Numbered from the stretch's first letter, positions 36,445-47,166 are shown. The stretch: 64,000 bases of DNA from Prochlorococcus sp. AG-436-C14 (GCA_003209755.1 QCPD01000007.1:1-64000), one strand, 5' to 3'. The notes: generated from the letters alone by a model not told the origin. Translations and numbers: made by a program.

Positions 36445-37938
36445 TTAGTTTTCTACCCAGCTTCCGTGTAATCCATGGGGGATTGAAATAGGAACTTCAA
36501 GAATAGCTTTTTCAGCTAGATCTTTAGAATCAAGGATTATTAAATCAGTTCCAGATCTAATGCTATTCCAAACCAATACAATAATCCATCCATTGTCTTC
36601 TTCCGATTTTGATTCTTGGGAAGGAATAAACATCGGCTCACTTACAAAACCTTTTGGTGCAGCACTCCAACAGATCTCTTTATTGTTAGAAAAATCGATT
36701 TTTTTTATAGATTGAAGTGGTCCATTCCCTTCTTTTTCTTCTGCAGTTGCCATCCAACTGAAGCGTGCCTTTAGTCCCTCGAAATGAGGGTTAACCATTG
36801 CAAATTCACAACATTGATTGCTTATTATTGAACAGGTAAATGTATTTTTTATTGGATTGATTTCACTTCTTTTTAAAATACCTGGTGGTAAAAGATCAAA
36901 ATCGATTTCTCTGAAGTTATCCTCGGGTCCGATACTTGGAAAATCATCATAAAAAATACTTTCAATATTGATTCTCTCCCCATCTTCCCAAGCATTTAGA
37001 TGATGGAAAACAAAACCTTTTGGAGCATCAACTAATTTTGGAGGTTGACCAGCAAATTTTCCACAATCCCTTGGAATTAATAAGAATTTTGGAGTCCCAT
37101 CAGATTTGGAAGCTAAACATTGTGCAGCTCCTTTTTGTCCAAGAAGGAATGGGAGAGGATTAAAACTTATTGCATTTTGCAGAAATATTGCCCAGTTTGG
37201 TGTGATGGCAAAATCATGCAAAAAAGCAAATCCATTAAAAGAATCTTTTCTATCGCTTAAAAGAGAACCCATCTTTTCTTCTTCTGTAGAGAATTCCATC
37301 AATCTAATTGTGCTTTTAGGACCAGTAGAGACTCCAAAAGTAACCATTCTTTGACCTTTGTGGTGGCCAGGGTCGAATCGAGGATGAGCACTAAATGCTT
37401 CTCCTTTTTTCAAAACTCCTTTTAAATCAGATAGACCATTGGTTTCTAGGGTGTGTGGATTGAGTGAATATGGACTAGATGCTTCCCAAAGAGCTAAAAG
37501 ATCATTCCCAAGTTTTATTACGTGAGTATTGGCAATATTTTTTAGCCTTACATCAAAAGCATTAGATAAGACACCGCCTTCTTTTTGAGTTCCAAATACA
37601 CCTCTATATAGAAATTTCTGGGATTTTTCTTCTTCTATCCATTCCTTAGTACGAACAAAACGATTAGTCAGGTTTATTTTTCCGTTTTCAAATTTAAAAG
37701 CAGCAATCATACCATCTCCATCAAATGGATGGTGGACCCATCTTCCGCCTCTTTCTAGCCTCCCTGGACCGTTTCGATAAAAGGTACCAGAAATTTGTTT
37801 AGGAATAGAGCCTTTTACAAGTTTTAGTTCAGCATGATCTAGTTCTTTTTCAACATTGCAATATGCACTTGACCAATCCTCTTTGCTGAAGATTGTTTGC
37901 TGTGGGGATGTTTCTTTTTTTAAATAACTAACGGCCAT
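36445..37938 (-). CDS. Carotenoid cleavage oxygenase family protein
   Basis: The 497-residue protein belongs to the RPE65/CCD seven-bladed propeller family of non-heme iron enzymes. Four candidate iron-ligand histidines are visible in order: FSAHPRFDP, FAFLHDFAIT, FVFHHLNAWEDG and PHGLHGSWVEN (C-terminus). The N-terminal block ISGTFYRNGPGRLERGG is also typical. Known cyanobacterial members cleave apocarotenoids (Diox1-like); the substrate here is not deducible. It lies ~90 bases downstream of hisB on the same strand. Confidence 0.9.
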   Translation of the reverse strand: MAVSYLKKETSPQQTIFSKEDWSSAYCNVEKELDHAELKLVKGSIPKQISGTFYRNGPGRLERGGRWVHHPFDGDGMIAAFKFENGKINLTNRFVRTKEWIEEEKSQKFLYRGVFGTQKEGGVLSNAFDVRLKNIANTHVIKLGNDLLALWEASSPYSLNPHTLETNGLSDLKGVLKKGEAFSAHPRFDPGHHKGQRMVTFGVSTGPKSTIRLMEFSTEEEKMGSLLSDRKDSFNGFAFLHDFAITPNWAIFLQNAISFNPLPFLLGQKGAAQCLASKSDGTPKFLLIPRDCGKFAGQPPKLVDAPKGFVFHHLNAWEDGERINIESIFYDDFPSIGPEDNFREIDFDLLPPGILKRSEINPIKNTFTCSIISNQCCEFAMVNPHFEGLKARFSWMATAEEKEGNGPLQSIKKIDFSNNKEICWSAAPKGFVSEPMFIPSQESKSEEDNGWIIVLVWNSIRSGTDLIILDSKDLAEKAILEVPISIPHGLHGSWVEN

Positions 37939-38027
37939 TATTTTTCTTGGATTGGAACTTGATTTTCGCTCAAACTTCTAATTTTTGCGAGCTCAAACTC
38001 AAAAATATTTATTTGAATATGGATCTT

Positions 38028-38639
38028 TTAACTACCAGCTTGTTCAAGAACTCCTTTACTGCTAGGAATTTGACTTGATCTTCTTGGATCAATTTCAGTA
38101 GCCATTCGAATAGCTCTTGCAAAAGATTTGAAAGTAGCCTCAATTATATGGTGAGTGTTATTTCCCGCTAGTTGTCTTATGTGGAGAGTTAAACCACCAT
38201 TGCTGACAACAGCACCAAAGAATTCTTTAACCAACTCAGTATCGTAAGTTCCCACTTTTTGAGAAGGAATATCTAAATTAAAACTTAAATGTGGTCTACC
38301 GGAGCAATCAACCACAACTTGAATAAGAGCTTCATCAAGCGGAGCTAAAAAATGACCAAAGCGTTTTATTCCAACTCGATCTCCTAATGCCTTTGATAAA
38401 GCTTGTCCAATTGCAATCCCAACATCTTCATTAGTGTGATGATCATCTATGTGAGTATCTCCATTTGCTCTTACCTCAATATCAAATAATCCATGACTAG
38501 ATAATTGTTGGATCATATGGTCTAGAAAACCTATACCTGTATTTGCTTTGCATTTGCCAGAACCATCAAGATCAATTTGGACAAAAACGTCCGTTTCCTT
38601 AGTTATCCGGCTAATCTCTGCTTCTCTAGTTTTCTTCAT
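38028..38639 (-). CDS. hisB: Imidazoleglycerol-phosphate dehydratase
   Basis: This is the monofunctional histidine-pathway enzyme of 203 residues. Metal-binding repeats are [20 protein letters not shown] (~61-80) and [16 protein letters not shown] (~160-175), plus [16 protein letters not shown] near the N-terminus. It is not fused to a phosphatase, as is usual in cyanobacteria. It follows fabI by 30 bases on the same strand. Confidence 0.95.
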   Translation of the reverse strand: MKKTREAEISRITKETDVFVQIDLDGSGKCKANTGIGFLDHMIQQLSSHGLFDIEVRANGDTHIDDHHTNEDVGIAIGQALSKALGDRVGIKRFGHFLAPLDEALIQVVVDCSGRPHLSFNLDIPSQKVGTYDTELVKEFFGAVVSNGGLTLHIRQLAGNNTHHIIEATFKSFARAIRMATEIDPRRSSQIPSSKGVLEQAGS

Positions 38640-38669
38640 ATTTAATTGGCAATTTGAGTTGGCTTAAAA

Positions 38670-39452
38670 TTACATTCCATTTATGCAATAACCTGCATCA
38701 ACATAAACAGTTTGTCCTGATATACCACTCGAAAGATCGCTAAGCAAGAAAGCCGCGGTATTACCCACCTCGATTTGAGTAACGGTTCTCCTGAGTGGAG
38801 CTTTTTCCTCAACGTTATGAATCATGTCCAGAATTCCTCCAATAGCTGAACTGGCGAGAGTTCTTATTGGCCCAGCACTGATGGCATTAACTCGAACCTG
38901 ATTTTCAGGACCAAGTTCCTCCGAAAGATATCTAACTGATGCCTCTAAAGCTGCTTTAGCAACTCCCATTACGTTGTAATTAGGAATTGCTCTTTCTGCT
39001 CCTAAATAAGTCAAGGTGACTACGCCTGAACCTTTGCTGAAAAGAGGTTTTGCATATTTGCATAGTGGGGCGAGTGAGTAAGCGCTAATTTCTAGGGCTC
39101 TTGAGAATCCCTCTGAAGAAGTTGCACTATAATTACCAACTAATTCTTCTTTCCCTGCAAAGGCTAAACAGTGAACTAATCCGTCAAGCTGTCCCCATTG
39201 ATTTTTAATGGCTTCAAAAACTTCTTCAATCTGAGAAGAGTTTTGAACATTAAGTGGTAAGAACAAGCTTGGATTTAAAGGTGAAGTAAGTTCTTTTACT
39301 TTTGCTTCAAATCTACCTTTTTCATCGGGCAAGTATGTAATTCCTAATTCAGCTCCAGCTGCTTTTAACTGTTGTGCAATGCCCCAGGCAATTGATCTGT
39401 TGTTTGCTATTCCTGTAACAAGGATTTTTTTGCCACTAAGATCGAGAAGCAT
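38670..39452 (-). CDS. fabI: Enoyl-[acyl-carrier-protein] reductase (NADH)
   Basis: FabI is an SDR-fold enzyme completing each fatty-acid elongation cycle. The 260 residues show KILVTGIANNRSIAWGIAQQ (~9-28, the FabI-specific nucleotide loop), the catalytic Tyr and Lys in YNVMGVAKAALEASVRYL, and the RVNAISAGPIRTLASSAI substrate helix. It ends with VYVDAGYCINGM. The ATG is at 39452, and the region upstream is shared with the rightward thioredoxin-fold gene. Confidence 0.95.
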   Translation of the reverse strand: MLLDLSGKKILVTGIANNRSIAWGIAQQLKAAGAELGITYLPDEKGRFEAKVKELTSPLNPSLFLPLNVQNSSQIEEVFEAIKNQWGQLDGLVHCLAFAGKEELVGNYSATSSEGFSRALEISAYSLAPLCKYAKPLFSKGSGVVTLTYLGAERAIPNYNVMGVAKAALEASVRYLSEELGPENQVRVNAISAGPIRTLASSAIGGILDMIHNVEEKAPLRRTVTQIEVGNTAAFLLSDLSSGISGQTVYVDAGYCINGM

Positions 39453-39571
39453 CTTTCGGATTCATTTGGTTAGTATTACTAATTGTCCCTTATTTAGGGC
39501 TATAACTCATAGTTAAATGAATATATAGTTAAAAGTTGTGTAATCCATTAAACCTAAAAACTATAAGAATC

Positions 39572-40192
39572 ATGGTTCGAACAGCCTCAACAATGCTTCC
39601 ATTAGGAACTCCTTTACCTGATTTTGAGTTAGGTGTGGTTTCAGGCGTGAAACTTGCTCCGGATGATTCTTTAAAAGGCCTTAGTCAAATTAGAAGTTTT
39701 GATTTAACAAAAAGACCATTGTTTTTGATGGTTATATGCGCCCATTGTCCATTTGTTAAACACGTAGAAAGTGGAATCACAACTTTGTTCAATTCTTTTG
39801 GTGATGTTGTTCAATTTTTGGCTATTTCTAGCAATAGCGTCATCACACATCCGCAAGACTCGCCAGAATTCTTAGCCTCTCAAGCTAATAAGCTGGGATG
39901 GAAGTTTCCATATTTATTTGATTCTGATCAAAAATTAGCAAAAGCGCTTAAAGCGGCATGCACGCCCGATTTTTATGTTTTTTGGCCTTCTTCAGATGGA
40001 GAATCAAAATTGAGATACAGGGGACAAATGGATGGAAGTCGTCCTGGTAATGAAATACCTGTTTCTGGGGATGATATTCGTTTAGCACTCAGATCATTAT
40101 TAAGGGGAGAAGATATTTCAGCTAATCAAAAACCTTCTATTGGTTGCAACATTAAATGGCATCCTGGTATGGAGCCTGAGTGGTTTGGATGA
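39572..40192 (+). CDS. Thioredoxin-fold (peroxiredoxin-like) protein
   Basis: I start at ATG 39572 (MVRTASTMLPLGTPLPDF), giving 206 residues; an in-frame TTG 36 bases upstream would add residues unlike the family. The fold is AhpC/TSA-like with the motif LFLMVICAHCPFVKHVE, i.e. CAHC in the active-site position (~60-63), and GWKFPYLFDSDQKLAKALKA later. Proteins of this kind are common in cyanobacteria and have no firm role. It is divergent from fabI. Confidence 0.82.
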   Translation: MVRTASTMLPLGTPLPDFELGVVSGVKLAPDDSLKGLSQIRSFDLTKRPLFLMVICAHCPFVKHVESGITTLFNSFGDVVQFLAISSNSVITHPQDSPEFLASQANKLGWKFPYLFDSDQKLAKALKAACTPDFYVFWPSSDGESKLRYRGQMDGSRPGNEIPVSGDDIRLALRSLLRGEDISANQKPSIGCNIKWHPGMEPEWFG

Positions 40193-40244
40193 ATTAATGA
40201 GTGTATTTTTGATTTTTCATCGTTACAACTTAATTTAAATAGTT

Positions 40245-41414
40245 ATGCAAATACCTCCTTTTAGCCTTGAAGCTCAAATTTCTGAAATAGGAGAAGAGAT
40301 TGAAGAAGCTTTAATTAAAGTTTTTAGAAGCGGAAAATATATTGGTGGAGAGGAAGTAGCTTCATTTGAAAAAGCTTTTGCATTAGCCATAGAAACTTCT
40401 TACTCAGTTAGTTGCAATAGTGGAACAGATGCATTAATTCTTGCCTTAAGATCGCTAAATATTGGTCAGGGTGATGAGGTGATCACCTCATCATTTAGTT
40501 TTTTTGCTACCGCAGAAGCAATTACCAGTGTTGGAGCTAGGCCGGTTTTTGTAGATATTGATCCTGAAAATTATCTTATGGATCTGGGTTTAATAGAAAA
40601 AGCAATAACTTCTAGAACAAAAGCTATTTTGCCTGTGCATTTGTTTGGTCATCCACTAGATATGGATAAAATAATGGAAATTGCTGAAGTAAATAATCTA
40701 AAGGTTATAGAAGATTGTGCTCAAGCAGCTGGTGCACATTGGCGAGATAAACCAGTAGGAAGTTATGGGAATGTAGGTTGTTTTAGTTTTTTTCCTACTA
40801 AAAACTTAGGTGCAGCCGGAGATGGAGGAGCTATAACCACCAATGATTTTGATCTGGCAAAAATAATTAGGGAACTAGCTATTCATGGAATGCCAAAGAG
40901 ATATTTCCATACAAATATTGGATATAATAGTAGGCTTGATTCATTACAAGCTGCAATCTTAAATATTAAATTAAATCGATTAAACAAATGGATAGTTAAA
41001 AGAAAGGAAATAGCAATTAATTATATAAATAAGCTATCAATGATAGAAGGAATTAAATTGCCATCTAATACTTTGATCAACAATTCTGGTCATTCTTGGA
41101 ATCAATTTGTAATAAGAATAACGGACAATTCTTTTGTTGATAATATAAAATCTAATTCAAAAAATGTTTTTGATAATTCAAATAGAGATCTATTTAAAAC
41201 TGAACTTCATAGACTTGGAGTTAATACAATTATTTATTATCCAATACCTATACACCTTCAACCAGCATATAAAGAGTTAGGGTATAAAGAAGGTTCTCTT
41301 CCTGTTACTGAAAAAGTATGTAGTCAGGTAATTAGTTTACCCATTTTCCCCGAATTGAAATCTATTCAGCAATCATATGTGATTGATAAAATAAAGGAAA
41401 TGTTTAGAAAATAA
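40245..41414 (+). CDS. DegT/DnrJ/EryC1/StrS-family aminotransferase
   Basis: This PLP enzyme has 389 residues and belongs to the family that aminates nucleotide-linked sugars. Visible are FRSGKYIGGEEVASFEKAFA, NSGTDALILALRSLNIGQGD, and the PLP-lysine segment CFSFFPTKNLGAAGDGGAI (~181-199). The C-terminal part contains an Asn/Ser/Lys-rich insert (DNIKSNSKNVFDNSNRDLFK), where family members usually have a shorter loop. Its role in surface polysaccharide is likely but unproven, and no other sugar-pathway genes are adjacent. It converges with the photolyase gene with a 1-base gap. Confidence 0.88.
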   Translation: MQIPPFSLEAQISEIGEEIEEALIKVFRSGKYIGGEEVASFEKAFALAIETSYSVSCNSGTDALILALRSLNIGQGDEVITSSFSFFATAEAITSVGARPVFVDIDPENYLMDLGLIEKAITSRTKAILPVHLFGHPLDMDKIMEIAEVNNLKVIEDCAQAAGAHWRDKPVGSYGNVGCFSFFPTKNLGAAGDGGAITTNDFDLAKIIRELAIHGMPKRYFHTNIGYNSRLDSLQAAILNIKLNRLNKWIVKRKEIAINYINKLSMIEGIKLPSNTLINNSGHSWNQFVIRITDNSFVDNIKSNSKNVFDNSNRDLFKTELHRLGVNTIIYYPIPIHLQPAYKELGYKEGSLPVTEKVCSQVISLPIFPELKSIQQSYVIDKIKEMFRK

Positions 41415-41415
41415 T

Positions 41416-42897
41416 TTAATTAATACTTGAATATAATTCTTTGAAGATTGATGTTTGATTTTTGTGGTTTATAATAGGGCTTGGATAGCCTTTTCTCTCC
41501 GCAGAAATTATTTCCCCGGAAAGTAAGTTAGGCGTCGAGACATGTGCCAACTCTGGGATCCATTTTCGGATGTAATCGCAATTTTCGTCGAATTTAGCAG
41601 CTTGTCTAGAAGGATTAAATATTCTCATAGGTTTTGGATCCATTCCACTGCTAGCACTCCATTGCCAACCTCCATTATTTGATGCTAAGTCACCATCAAC
41701 TAAGCTTTTCATGAAGAAAAGTTCACCCCATTTCCAATTAATTAAAAGGTCTTTTACTAAAAAAGAGGCAACAATCATTCTGCATCGATTATGCATCCAT
41801 CCAGAATTCTTAAGCTGTCTCATTGCAGCATCAATTATTGGGATACCTGTTAATCCGTTCTCCCAAGCTTTAAACCAATCAGGTTTATTTTGCCATGGAA
41901 ACTTTAACCATTTTTCTCTATATGGACCATTCTCTAATTCTGGAAAATTAATGAGAGCATTTTGATAAAACTCTCTCCAAGCAAGTTCCTTTATCCATGT
42001 ATCAATAGAATTTAATTGGTATTCATTATTTGCCATGTTTTTCGATACTTGAGCCCCATTCCATACCGCTCTACAACTTATTGTACCTAAACTTAACGCA
42101 GCACTTAGATTAGAAGTTGATTCTAAAGATGGAACATCTCTTGCTTGGTTATATGAATTTATACTTCCTGAATTTATGAAAAAGTTTAATTGATTTATTG
42201 ATTCTGATTCTCCTGGTTTGCAAGGACAGAGGTTAGTATTATTAAATCTATTTGAAGTAAGTAAATCATAAACAGATTTGCTTTCCCTAGAAATACAATA
42301 GTTTAATTCAGAGCCTTTAATTGATGATAACTCTCTCTCATTAAGACCTCTAATCTTTTTAGATGTTCTTGATATTTTTATTGAATTATTCATTGATATG
42401 TTGCTCTTAGTAATTATATCAATCCATTTACGATAAAAAGGTCCATATACTTTGTAAGGTTTATCATCGTTTGTCTTGATGTCATTTGGCTTGACAATTA
42501 ATTGATCTAAAAATGTATATATTTTAATTTTCTCTTTTGAAAGATGTTCTTTAATTAGTCTGTCTCTATTGATCTCATAAGGTTCAATATTATCGTTCCA
42601 GTAAATACATTCAGCTTTAATTAAGTCCGCTAATTTAGAAATTAATTTTATAGGATCTCCATTCAATATTAATAATCGACTTCCTCTTCTCACCCAATTC
42701 TTTTGAAGTTCTAAAAGACTTTTAGCTAAAAACCAATTTTTCGCCTCAGACGTTGTTCTATTGAGATTTAAAAGATTGGGATCTAAAACATATACTCCAA
42801 TAAGATTTTTTGAATTTTTAGATGCTTCAAATAAACCTATATTATCTTCAATTCTTAAATCTCTTCTATGCCAAAATATTGAGCGAAACTTTTTCAT
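41416..42897 (-). CDS. phrB: Deoxyribodipyrimidine photolyase (class I)
   Basis: This light-driven DNA repair flavoprotein of the cryptochrome/photolyase family has 493 residues. The N-terminal antenna domain starts SIFWHRRDLRIEDNIGL. The C-terminal FAD domain has LAWREFYQNAL, TGIPIIDAAMRQLKNSGWMH, NRCRMIVASFLVKDLLINW and GDLASNNGGWQWSASSGMDP, which favours CPD photolyase over a signalling cryptochrome. The start overlaps the NUDIX gene end by 4 bases. Confidence 0.93.
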   Translation of the reverse strand: MKKFRSIFWHRRDLRIEDNIGLFEASKNSKNLIGVYVLDPNLLNLNRTTSEAKNWFLAKSLLELQKNWVRRGSRLLILNGDPIKLISKLADLIKAECIYWNDNIEPYEINRDRLIKEHLSKEKIKIYTFLDQLIVKPNDIKTNDDKPYKVYGPFYRKWIDIITKSNISMNNSIKISRTSKKIRGLNERELSSIKGSELNYCISRESKSVYDLLTSNRFNNTNLCPCKPGESESINQLNFFINSGSINSYNQARDVPSLESTSNLSAALSLGTISCRAVWNGAQVSKNMANNEYQLNSIDTWIKELAWREFYQNALINFPELENGPYREKWLKFPWQNKPDWFKAWENGLTGIPIIDAAMRQLKNSGWMHNRCRMIVASFLVKDLLINWKWGELFFMKSLVDGDLASNNGGWQWSASSGMDPKPMRIFNPSRQAAKFDENCDYIRKWIPELAHVSTPNLLSGEIISAERKGYPSPIINHKNQTSIFKELYSSIN

Positions 42898-43472
42898 TTT
42901 TTATTCAAGATTTGACATGCTCTAAACCATGCGGTAATAGTTTTCCCATCAAGTGATTCTTCTCCACTTGCAATAATTTCATTTAACCTTTCGGGGGCAA
43001 TTTTTAATACTTCAATATCTTCATCTGCATCGCCTTCAGGCTTTTGATCAAGCTTCGTTAAATCTCTTGCAAGGAAAAGATGAATTGTTTCGTCTGAATA
43101 TCCTGGACAAGGAAGCATTTCTCCAAGATTGTCCCATCTTTTTGCAGAGTAACCACTTTCCTCTTGAACTTCTCTTTTAATAGATTCAAGTGGGCTTTCT
43201 CCTGCTTCTAAAGTCCCAGCTGGAAACTCAAGGATTCTTCTCGAGCAAGCAAATCTGTATTGACGAAGAATAATGACTTCTCCAGAATATGTTATTGGTA
43301 CTGCCAATGAAGCTCCTGGGTGGCGAATTATCCCAAATTCACCCTCCATCGAATTAGGTAACAGAAATTTATTAATTTCAAAACGAATTTTTTTTGCATC
43401 AAGACAAGCTTTTGTCTCAATAATTTTTGAGGGTTCTGGTCCTGGAATAGACATGAATTTTTTGTTATTCAT
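42894..43472 (-). CDS. NUDIX hydrolase (ADP-ribose pyrophosphatase-like)
   Basis: The 192-residue protein has a full NUDIX box, split here as GTLEAGESPLESIKREVQEE and SGY (~102-124). Before it comes VIILRQYRFACSRRILEFPA, the pattern of ADP-ribose/ADP-sugar pyrophosphatases. It overlaps the photolyase start by 4 bases (same strand) and follows folK by ~50 bases, so the three may be cotranscribed. Confidence 0.9.
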   Translation of the reverse strand: MNNKKFMSIPGPEPSKIIETKACLDAKKIRFEINKFLLPNSMEGEFGIIRHPGASLAVPITYSGEVIILRQYRFACSRRILEFPAGTLEAGESPLESIKREVQEESGYSAKRWDNLGEMLPCPGYSDETIHLFLARDLTKLDQKPEGDADEDIEVLKIAPERLNEIIASGEESLDGKTITAWFRACQILNKK

Positions 43473-43522
43473 ATAGGATGATTGATTTTTTTAGAAAAGG
43501 TTGGTGATTTTTGTTATGAGTT

Positions 43523-44104
43523 TTATTCAGGCCAAATATTTTTATAAGTGATTCTTTTCGTTTTACCTTGAGCCTTTGACAAAACTTCTGCAAGGGGAAT
43601 TAAAACAAAGTTCCTCTGACTTAATCTTGGATGAGGCAAAATCAGCGTATTTGTATTTATCTGTAGTTCTCCCCAAGCAATGAAGTCAATATCTAAAGAT
43701 CTTGGCTCCCACAAAATTTCTGTATTTCCTCTTTCCCTGCCTGCGATTTTTTCTAATTCTAGAAATTTTTTCATTAAACAGATTGCTGCTTTTTCATTTG
43801 GGGTTACTGATGCAAAAGACTCTCCCTCTACAACAAGTACGGTATTGATAAATTTTGGTTGATCAATTGGCCCCCCTAAAGGTTCTGTCTCAAAAAGAGG
43901 CGCCCATTTAAAAGATAAAGACTTATCAATATTTTGAGAGTCGATTTTTGGACGATTTAAAGCATCATTCCACTTAATTATGCTTTCTTCTATTTGCGGC
44001 CTCATGGCAGCGATTGTTGTTATGGGATCTCCAAGAATGCCAGGGATATTTGCGCCTATTGAGATTACGAGTTCCAATTCTGTTTTTTGTTTTGCATAAG
44101 TCAT
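43523..44104 (-). CDS. folK: 2-amino-4-hydroxy-6-hydroxymethyldihydropteridine pyrophosphokinase
   Basis: HPPK transfers pyrophosphate to the pterin in folate synthesis. The 193-residue monofunctional form shows VISIGANIPG at the start, FETEPLGGPIDQPKFINTV (~71-89), EPRSLDIDFIAWGE with the Mg-binding Asp pair (~132-145) and LPHPRLSQRNFVLIPL. It is divergent from chlD, with under 50 bases between them. Confidence 0.93.
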   Translation of the reverse strand: MTYAKQKTELELVISIGANIPGILGDPITTIAAMRPQIEESIIKWNDALNRPKIDSQNIDKSLSFKWAPLFETEPLGGPIDQPKFINTVLVVEGESFASVTPNEKAAICLMKKFLELEKIAGRERGNTEILWEPRSLDIDFIAWGELQINTNTLILPHPRLSQRNFVLIPLAEVLSKAQGKTKRITYKNIWPE

Positions 44105-44151
44105 GCGAATATTAAAAGACTTTTAAAAATTTGCTTGATTTATCCAACCTT

Positions 44152-46305
44152 ATGGTTTCCAGTGGATTGAATAACAAGAATATGTCTTCGGCTTCAAAAG
44201 ACACTGCTGTTATGGATAGAGCCAATCGTTCTTTCCCTTTGGCTGCAATTACAGGCCATGGAACTTTAAAGCTTGCTTTAATGCTCGCCGCAGTTGATCC
44301 AGGTTTGGGAGGCGTAATAATTGCTGGTGGTCGTGGTACTGGTAAATCTGTTTTAGCTAGAGGTTTACATGCTCTTCTCCCTCCGATTGAAATAATTGAT
44401 TTTGAAAAATTATCTAATAAAGAGAGTGATCATGATTTATTTGTTTATCCAGCAGGTAGAAATTTAGATCCATCTTTTTCAGGGGAGTGGGATGATTTGA
44501 CTAAAAAACTATTTACAAAAAAGATAGGAAGTCTAGAAAATATTAATGACTTAGAAAATATCCCTAAGAAAGTTGTTTCTGCTCCTTTTATTCAGGTTCC
44601 CTTAGGGGTAACTGAAGATAGGCTTGTTGGTGCTGTTGATGTTGCTGCTTCATTATCAAGTGGAACTCCAGTATTTCAGCCAGGGTTACTAGCTGAAGCT
44701 CACAGAGGAGTTTTATACATAGACGAATTGAATTTGTTGGATGATGGCATTGTTAATCTTCTTTTGGCTTCAGTAGGGGCAGGTGAAAATAGAGTTGAAA
44801 GAGAAGGATTGAGCCTAAGTCACCCATGCCGTCCATTATTAATTGCTACTTATAACCCTGAAGAGGGGGCATTGAGGGACCATCTTTTGGACAGATTTGC
44901 AATTGTGTTGTCTGCGGATCAATTAATTACAAATGAACAAAGAGTTGAAATAACTCAGTCTGCGATTTCTCATGGTCAATCTAGTGAAGCTTTTTCTAAG
45001 AAATGGTCAGAAGAAACAGAATCTCTCTCAACGCAATTACTTTTGGCAAGGCAATGGCTTCCAGATGTTCAAATTAGTGAGGATCAAATTGAATATTTAG
45101 TTGTAGAAGCTATTCGAGGAGGTGTAGAAGGACATAGATCAGAGCTATATGCAGTAAGAGTCGCAAAGGCTCATGCTGCTTTATGTGGCAGAGATTCAGT
45201 GGACGCGGAAGATTTAAAGGCTGCAGTAAGACTTGTAATCGCTCCAAGGGCTATGCAAATGCCTGCAGAAGAGGAAATGGAGCCCCCAGCACCAGAAGAT
45301 CAGCAGCCACCCCCACCGCCTCCTGAAGACTCTGATGACAATAATGAACAAGAAGAAGATCAGGAAGAAGATCAGGAAGAGGACCAAGACCAAGAGTCAT
45401 CACCTCCAATCCCAGAGGAATTTATGCTTGACCCAGAAGCATGTGCTGTTGATCCTGATTTGTTACTGTTTTCATCCAACAAATCAAAAAGTGGAAATAG
45501 CGGAAGTCGTTCAGCTGTTTTAAGTGATAACCGTGGTAGATATGTAAAACCAATTCTTCCAAGAGGTCCAGTTAGAAGAATTGCAGTTGATGCGACTTTG
45601 AGAGCTGCCGCCCCTTATCAAAAAGCCAGAAGGGAAAGAGAACCCAATAGGAAAGTTATTGTTGAGGAGGGAGATCTACGTGCAAAATTACTGCAGCGTA
45701 AGGCAGGTGCATTAGTTATTTTCTTGGTCGATGCAAGTGGTTCGATGGCTCTAAATAGAATGCAAAGCGCTAAAGGAGCAGTTATTCGCTTGCTAACTGA
45801 AGCTTATGAAAATAGAGATGAAGTTTCTCTTATCCCTTTTAGAGGAGATCAAGCAGAAGTCTTGCTTCCGCCGACAAGATCAATTACTGCTGCAAAAAGA
45901 AGACTTGAGGCAATGCCTTGTGGCGGTGGATCTCCACTTGCGCATGGTTTGACTCAAGCCGCAAGAGTAGGAGCAAATGCTTTGGCGACTGGAGATCTGG
46001 GCCAGGTCGTCGTAGTTGCAATTACTGATGGTAGAGGAAATGTTCCATTAAGCACTTCATTAGGTCAGCCAGTTCTTGAGGGCGAAGAACCTCCTGATTT
46101 GAAACAAGAGGTTCTTGATGTTGCTTCGCGGTATCGATCACTTGGCATCAAATTGCTTGTAATTGATACAGAAAGAAAATTTATTGCAAGTGGTATGGGT
46201 AAAGACTTGGCTGAGGCCTCTGGAGGTAAATATGTTCAATTACCTAAGGCAAGTGATAAGGCTATTGCTTCAATTGCAATGGATGCAATTAATAGTGTCA
46301 CCTGA
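44152..46305 (+). CDS. chlD: Magnesium chelatase subunit D
   Basis: ChlD works with ChlI and ChlH to insert Mg into protoporphyrin IX at the chlorophyll branch. An AAA+ domain ([33 protein letters not shown]) is followed by a Pro-rich then acidic linker (about residues 375-410, [11 protein letters not shown] then repeated Glu/Asp/Gln). The C-terminal vWA domain has the MIDAS motif [13 protein letters not shown] chose ATG 44152 (717 residues); an upstream TTG at 44131 or ATG at 44179 are alternatives. It is divergent from folK. Confidence 0.93.
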   Translation: MVSSGLNNKNMSSASKDTAVMDRANRSFPLAAITGHGTLKLALMLAAVDPGLGGVIIAGGRGTGKSVLARGLHALLPPIEIIDFEKLSNKESDHDLFVYPAGRNLDPSFSGEWDDLTKKLFTKKIGSLENINDLENIPKKVVSAPFIQVPLGVTEDRLVGAVDVAASLSSGTPVFQPGLLAEAHRGVLYIDELNLLDDGIVNLLLASVGAGENRVEREGLSLSHPCRPLLIATYNPEEGALRDHLLDRFAIVLSADQLITNEQRVEITQSAISHGQSSEAFSKKWSEETESLSTQLLLARQWLPDVQISEDQIEYLVVEAIRGGVEGHRSELYAVRVAKAHAALCGRDSVDAEDLKAAVRLVIAPRAMQMPAEEEMEPPAPEDQQPPPPPPEDSDDNNEQEEDQEEDQEEDQDQESSPPIPEEFMLDPEACAVDPDLLLFSSNKSKSGNSGSRSAVLSDNRGRYVKPILPRGPVRRIAVDATLRAAAPYQKARREREPNRKVIVEEGDLRAKLLQRKAGALVIFLVDASGSMALNRMQSAKGAVIRLLTEAYENRDEVSLIPFRGDQAEVLLPPTRSITAAKRRLEAMPCGGGSPLAHGLTQAARVGANALATGDLGQVVVVAITDGRGNVPLSTSLGQPVLEGEEPPDLKQEVLDVASRYRSLGIKLLVIDTERKFIASGMGKDLAEASGGKYVQLPKASDKAIASIAMDAINSVT

Positions 46306-46316
46306 TATGTAGTGCT

Positions 46317-47162
46317 TTAAGGATATATATCATCGAATAATTTACTCAAACCTATAGTCACCCTTTTTAAGGCATCTATAAGTTCTTTGTCTTCCATAAT
46401 ATTTCCCATATCTGAACTCATTTGATCAATTTTCTTTGTTAGAGAACTAGATGTTGAGGCGAGTTCCTTAATATCATTTAGCGTCTTTGGATTGTCTAGG
46501 CTTTCAAGAATATTATTTAAATGCATAGAAGCTTTTTTCAGTTCAGAAATTATAGGTTTTGCTCTTATAAGTTCTGATTTAGATAACAAGACAAGCTCGT
46601 CAAGATTGGCTTGCGTTCTGTCAAATTGTTGAATAGATTCTGATACTTTATTTACTATTGCTTTCCTATCTGCTTCATCAATAATTCCATTTATACCCTC
46701 TGTTAGGTTAGACATACTAACCATCTCTACACCTTTAATCTTATCTCCACCACATAAAATTCTTTTATTAGGACAACCTTTTTTGACTGTAACAATTTCG
46801 TTTTGATTTAATGATTTCCCTAATGAGACTAAAGATAATTGAGCATCTCCTCCAAGCATAGAGCTTGTGACGATTTTAGCAATTACAGGTTTTGTTAAAA
46901 TTAGATTATCGTTATTTAGTTTGATATTAGTTTCAACAGTGTTTGGAGTGAAACTTATATTTTGAACAGATCCAACAATGATTCCCCGATAAGTAACTGG
47001 AGACATCTTGGCAAGACCACTTGCATCTTTGAAGCTTGCAGATATCTCCCATGTTTTCGAACCTAATCGAAAATCTCTTAACCAAAGCATTGCTCCTGAA
47101 AAGATAACTAATCCACCTAAAAGTGAAAAACCAACAAACGCATCTCGTAAACTTCTTCGCAT
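46317..47162 (-). CDS. MlaD/MCE-domain lipid-transport protein
   Basis: This 281-residue protein has one N-terminal membrane anchor (about residues 9-27) and an MCE domain (AKMSPVTYRGIIVGSVQNIS, PVIAKIVTSSMLGGDAQLSLV), then a helical C-terminal tail with Leu heptads. Homologues are the substrate-binding partners of Mla/TGD ABC transporters, which move phospholipids between membranes. It lies 4 bases downstream of its probable ATPase partner. No MlaE-type permease is in the window. Confidence 0.88.
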   Translation of the reverse strand: MRRSLRDAFVGFSLLGGLVIFSGAMLWLRDFRLGSKTWEISASFKDASGLAKMSPVTYRGIIVGSVQNISFTPNTVETNIKLNNDNLILTKPVIAKIVTSSMLGGDAQLSLVSLGKSLNQNEIVTVKKGCPNKRILCGGDKIKGVEMVSMSNLTEGINGIIDEADRKAIVNKVSESIQQFDRTQANLDELVLLSKSELIRAKPIISELKKASMHLNNILESLDNPKTLNDIKELASTSSSLTKKIDQMSSDMGNIMEDKELIDALKRVTIGLSKLFDDIYP

Positions 47163-47166
47163 AAAT

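Noticed and set aside
39470-39482. Palindrome TTAGTATTACTAA between fabI and the thioredoxin-fold gene
   Set aside because: A 13-base AT-rich palindrome is expected by chance in this genome and matches no known operator.
45330-45420. Repetitive GAAGAAGATCAGGAA-like tract in chlD
   Set aside because: It encodes the normal acidic linker of ChlD between the AAA+ and vWA domains; not an independent repeat element.
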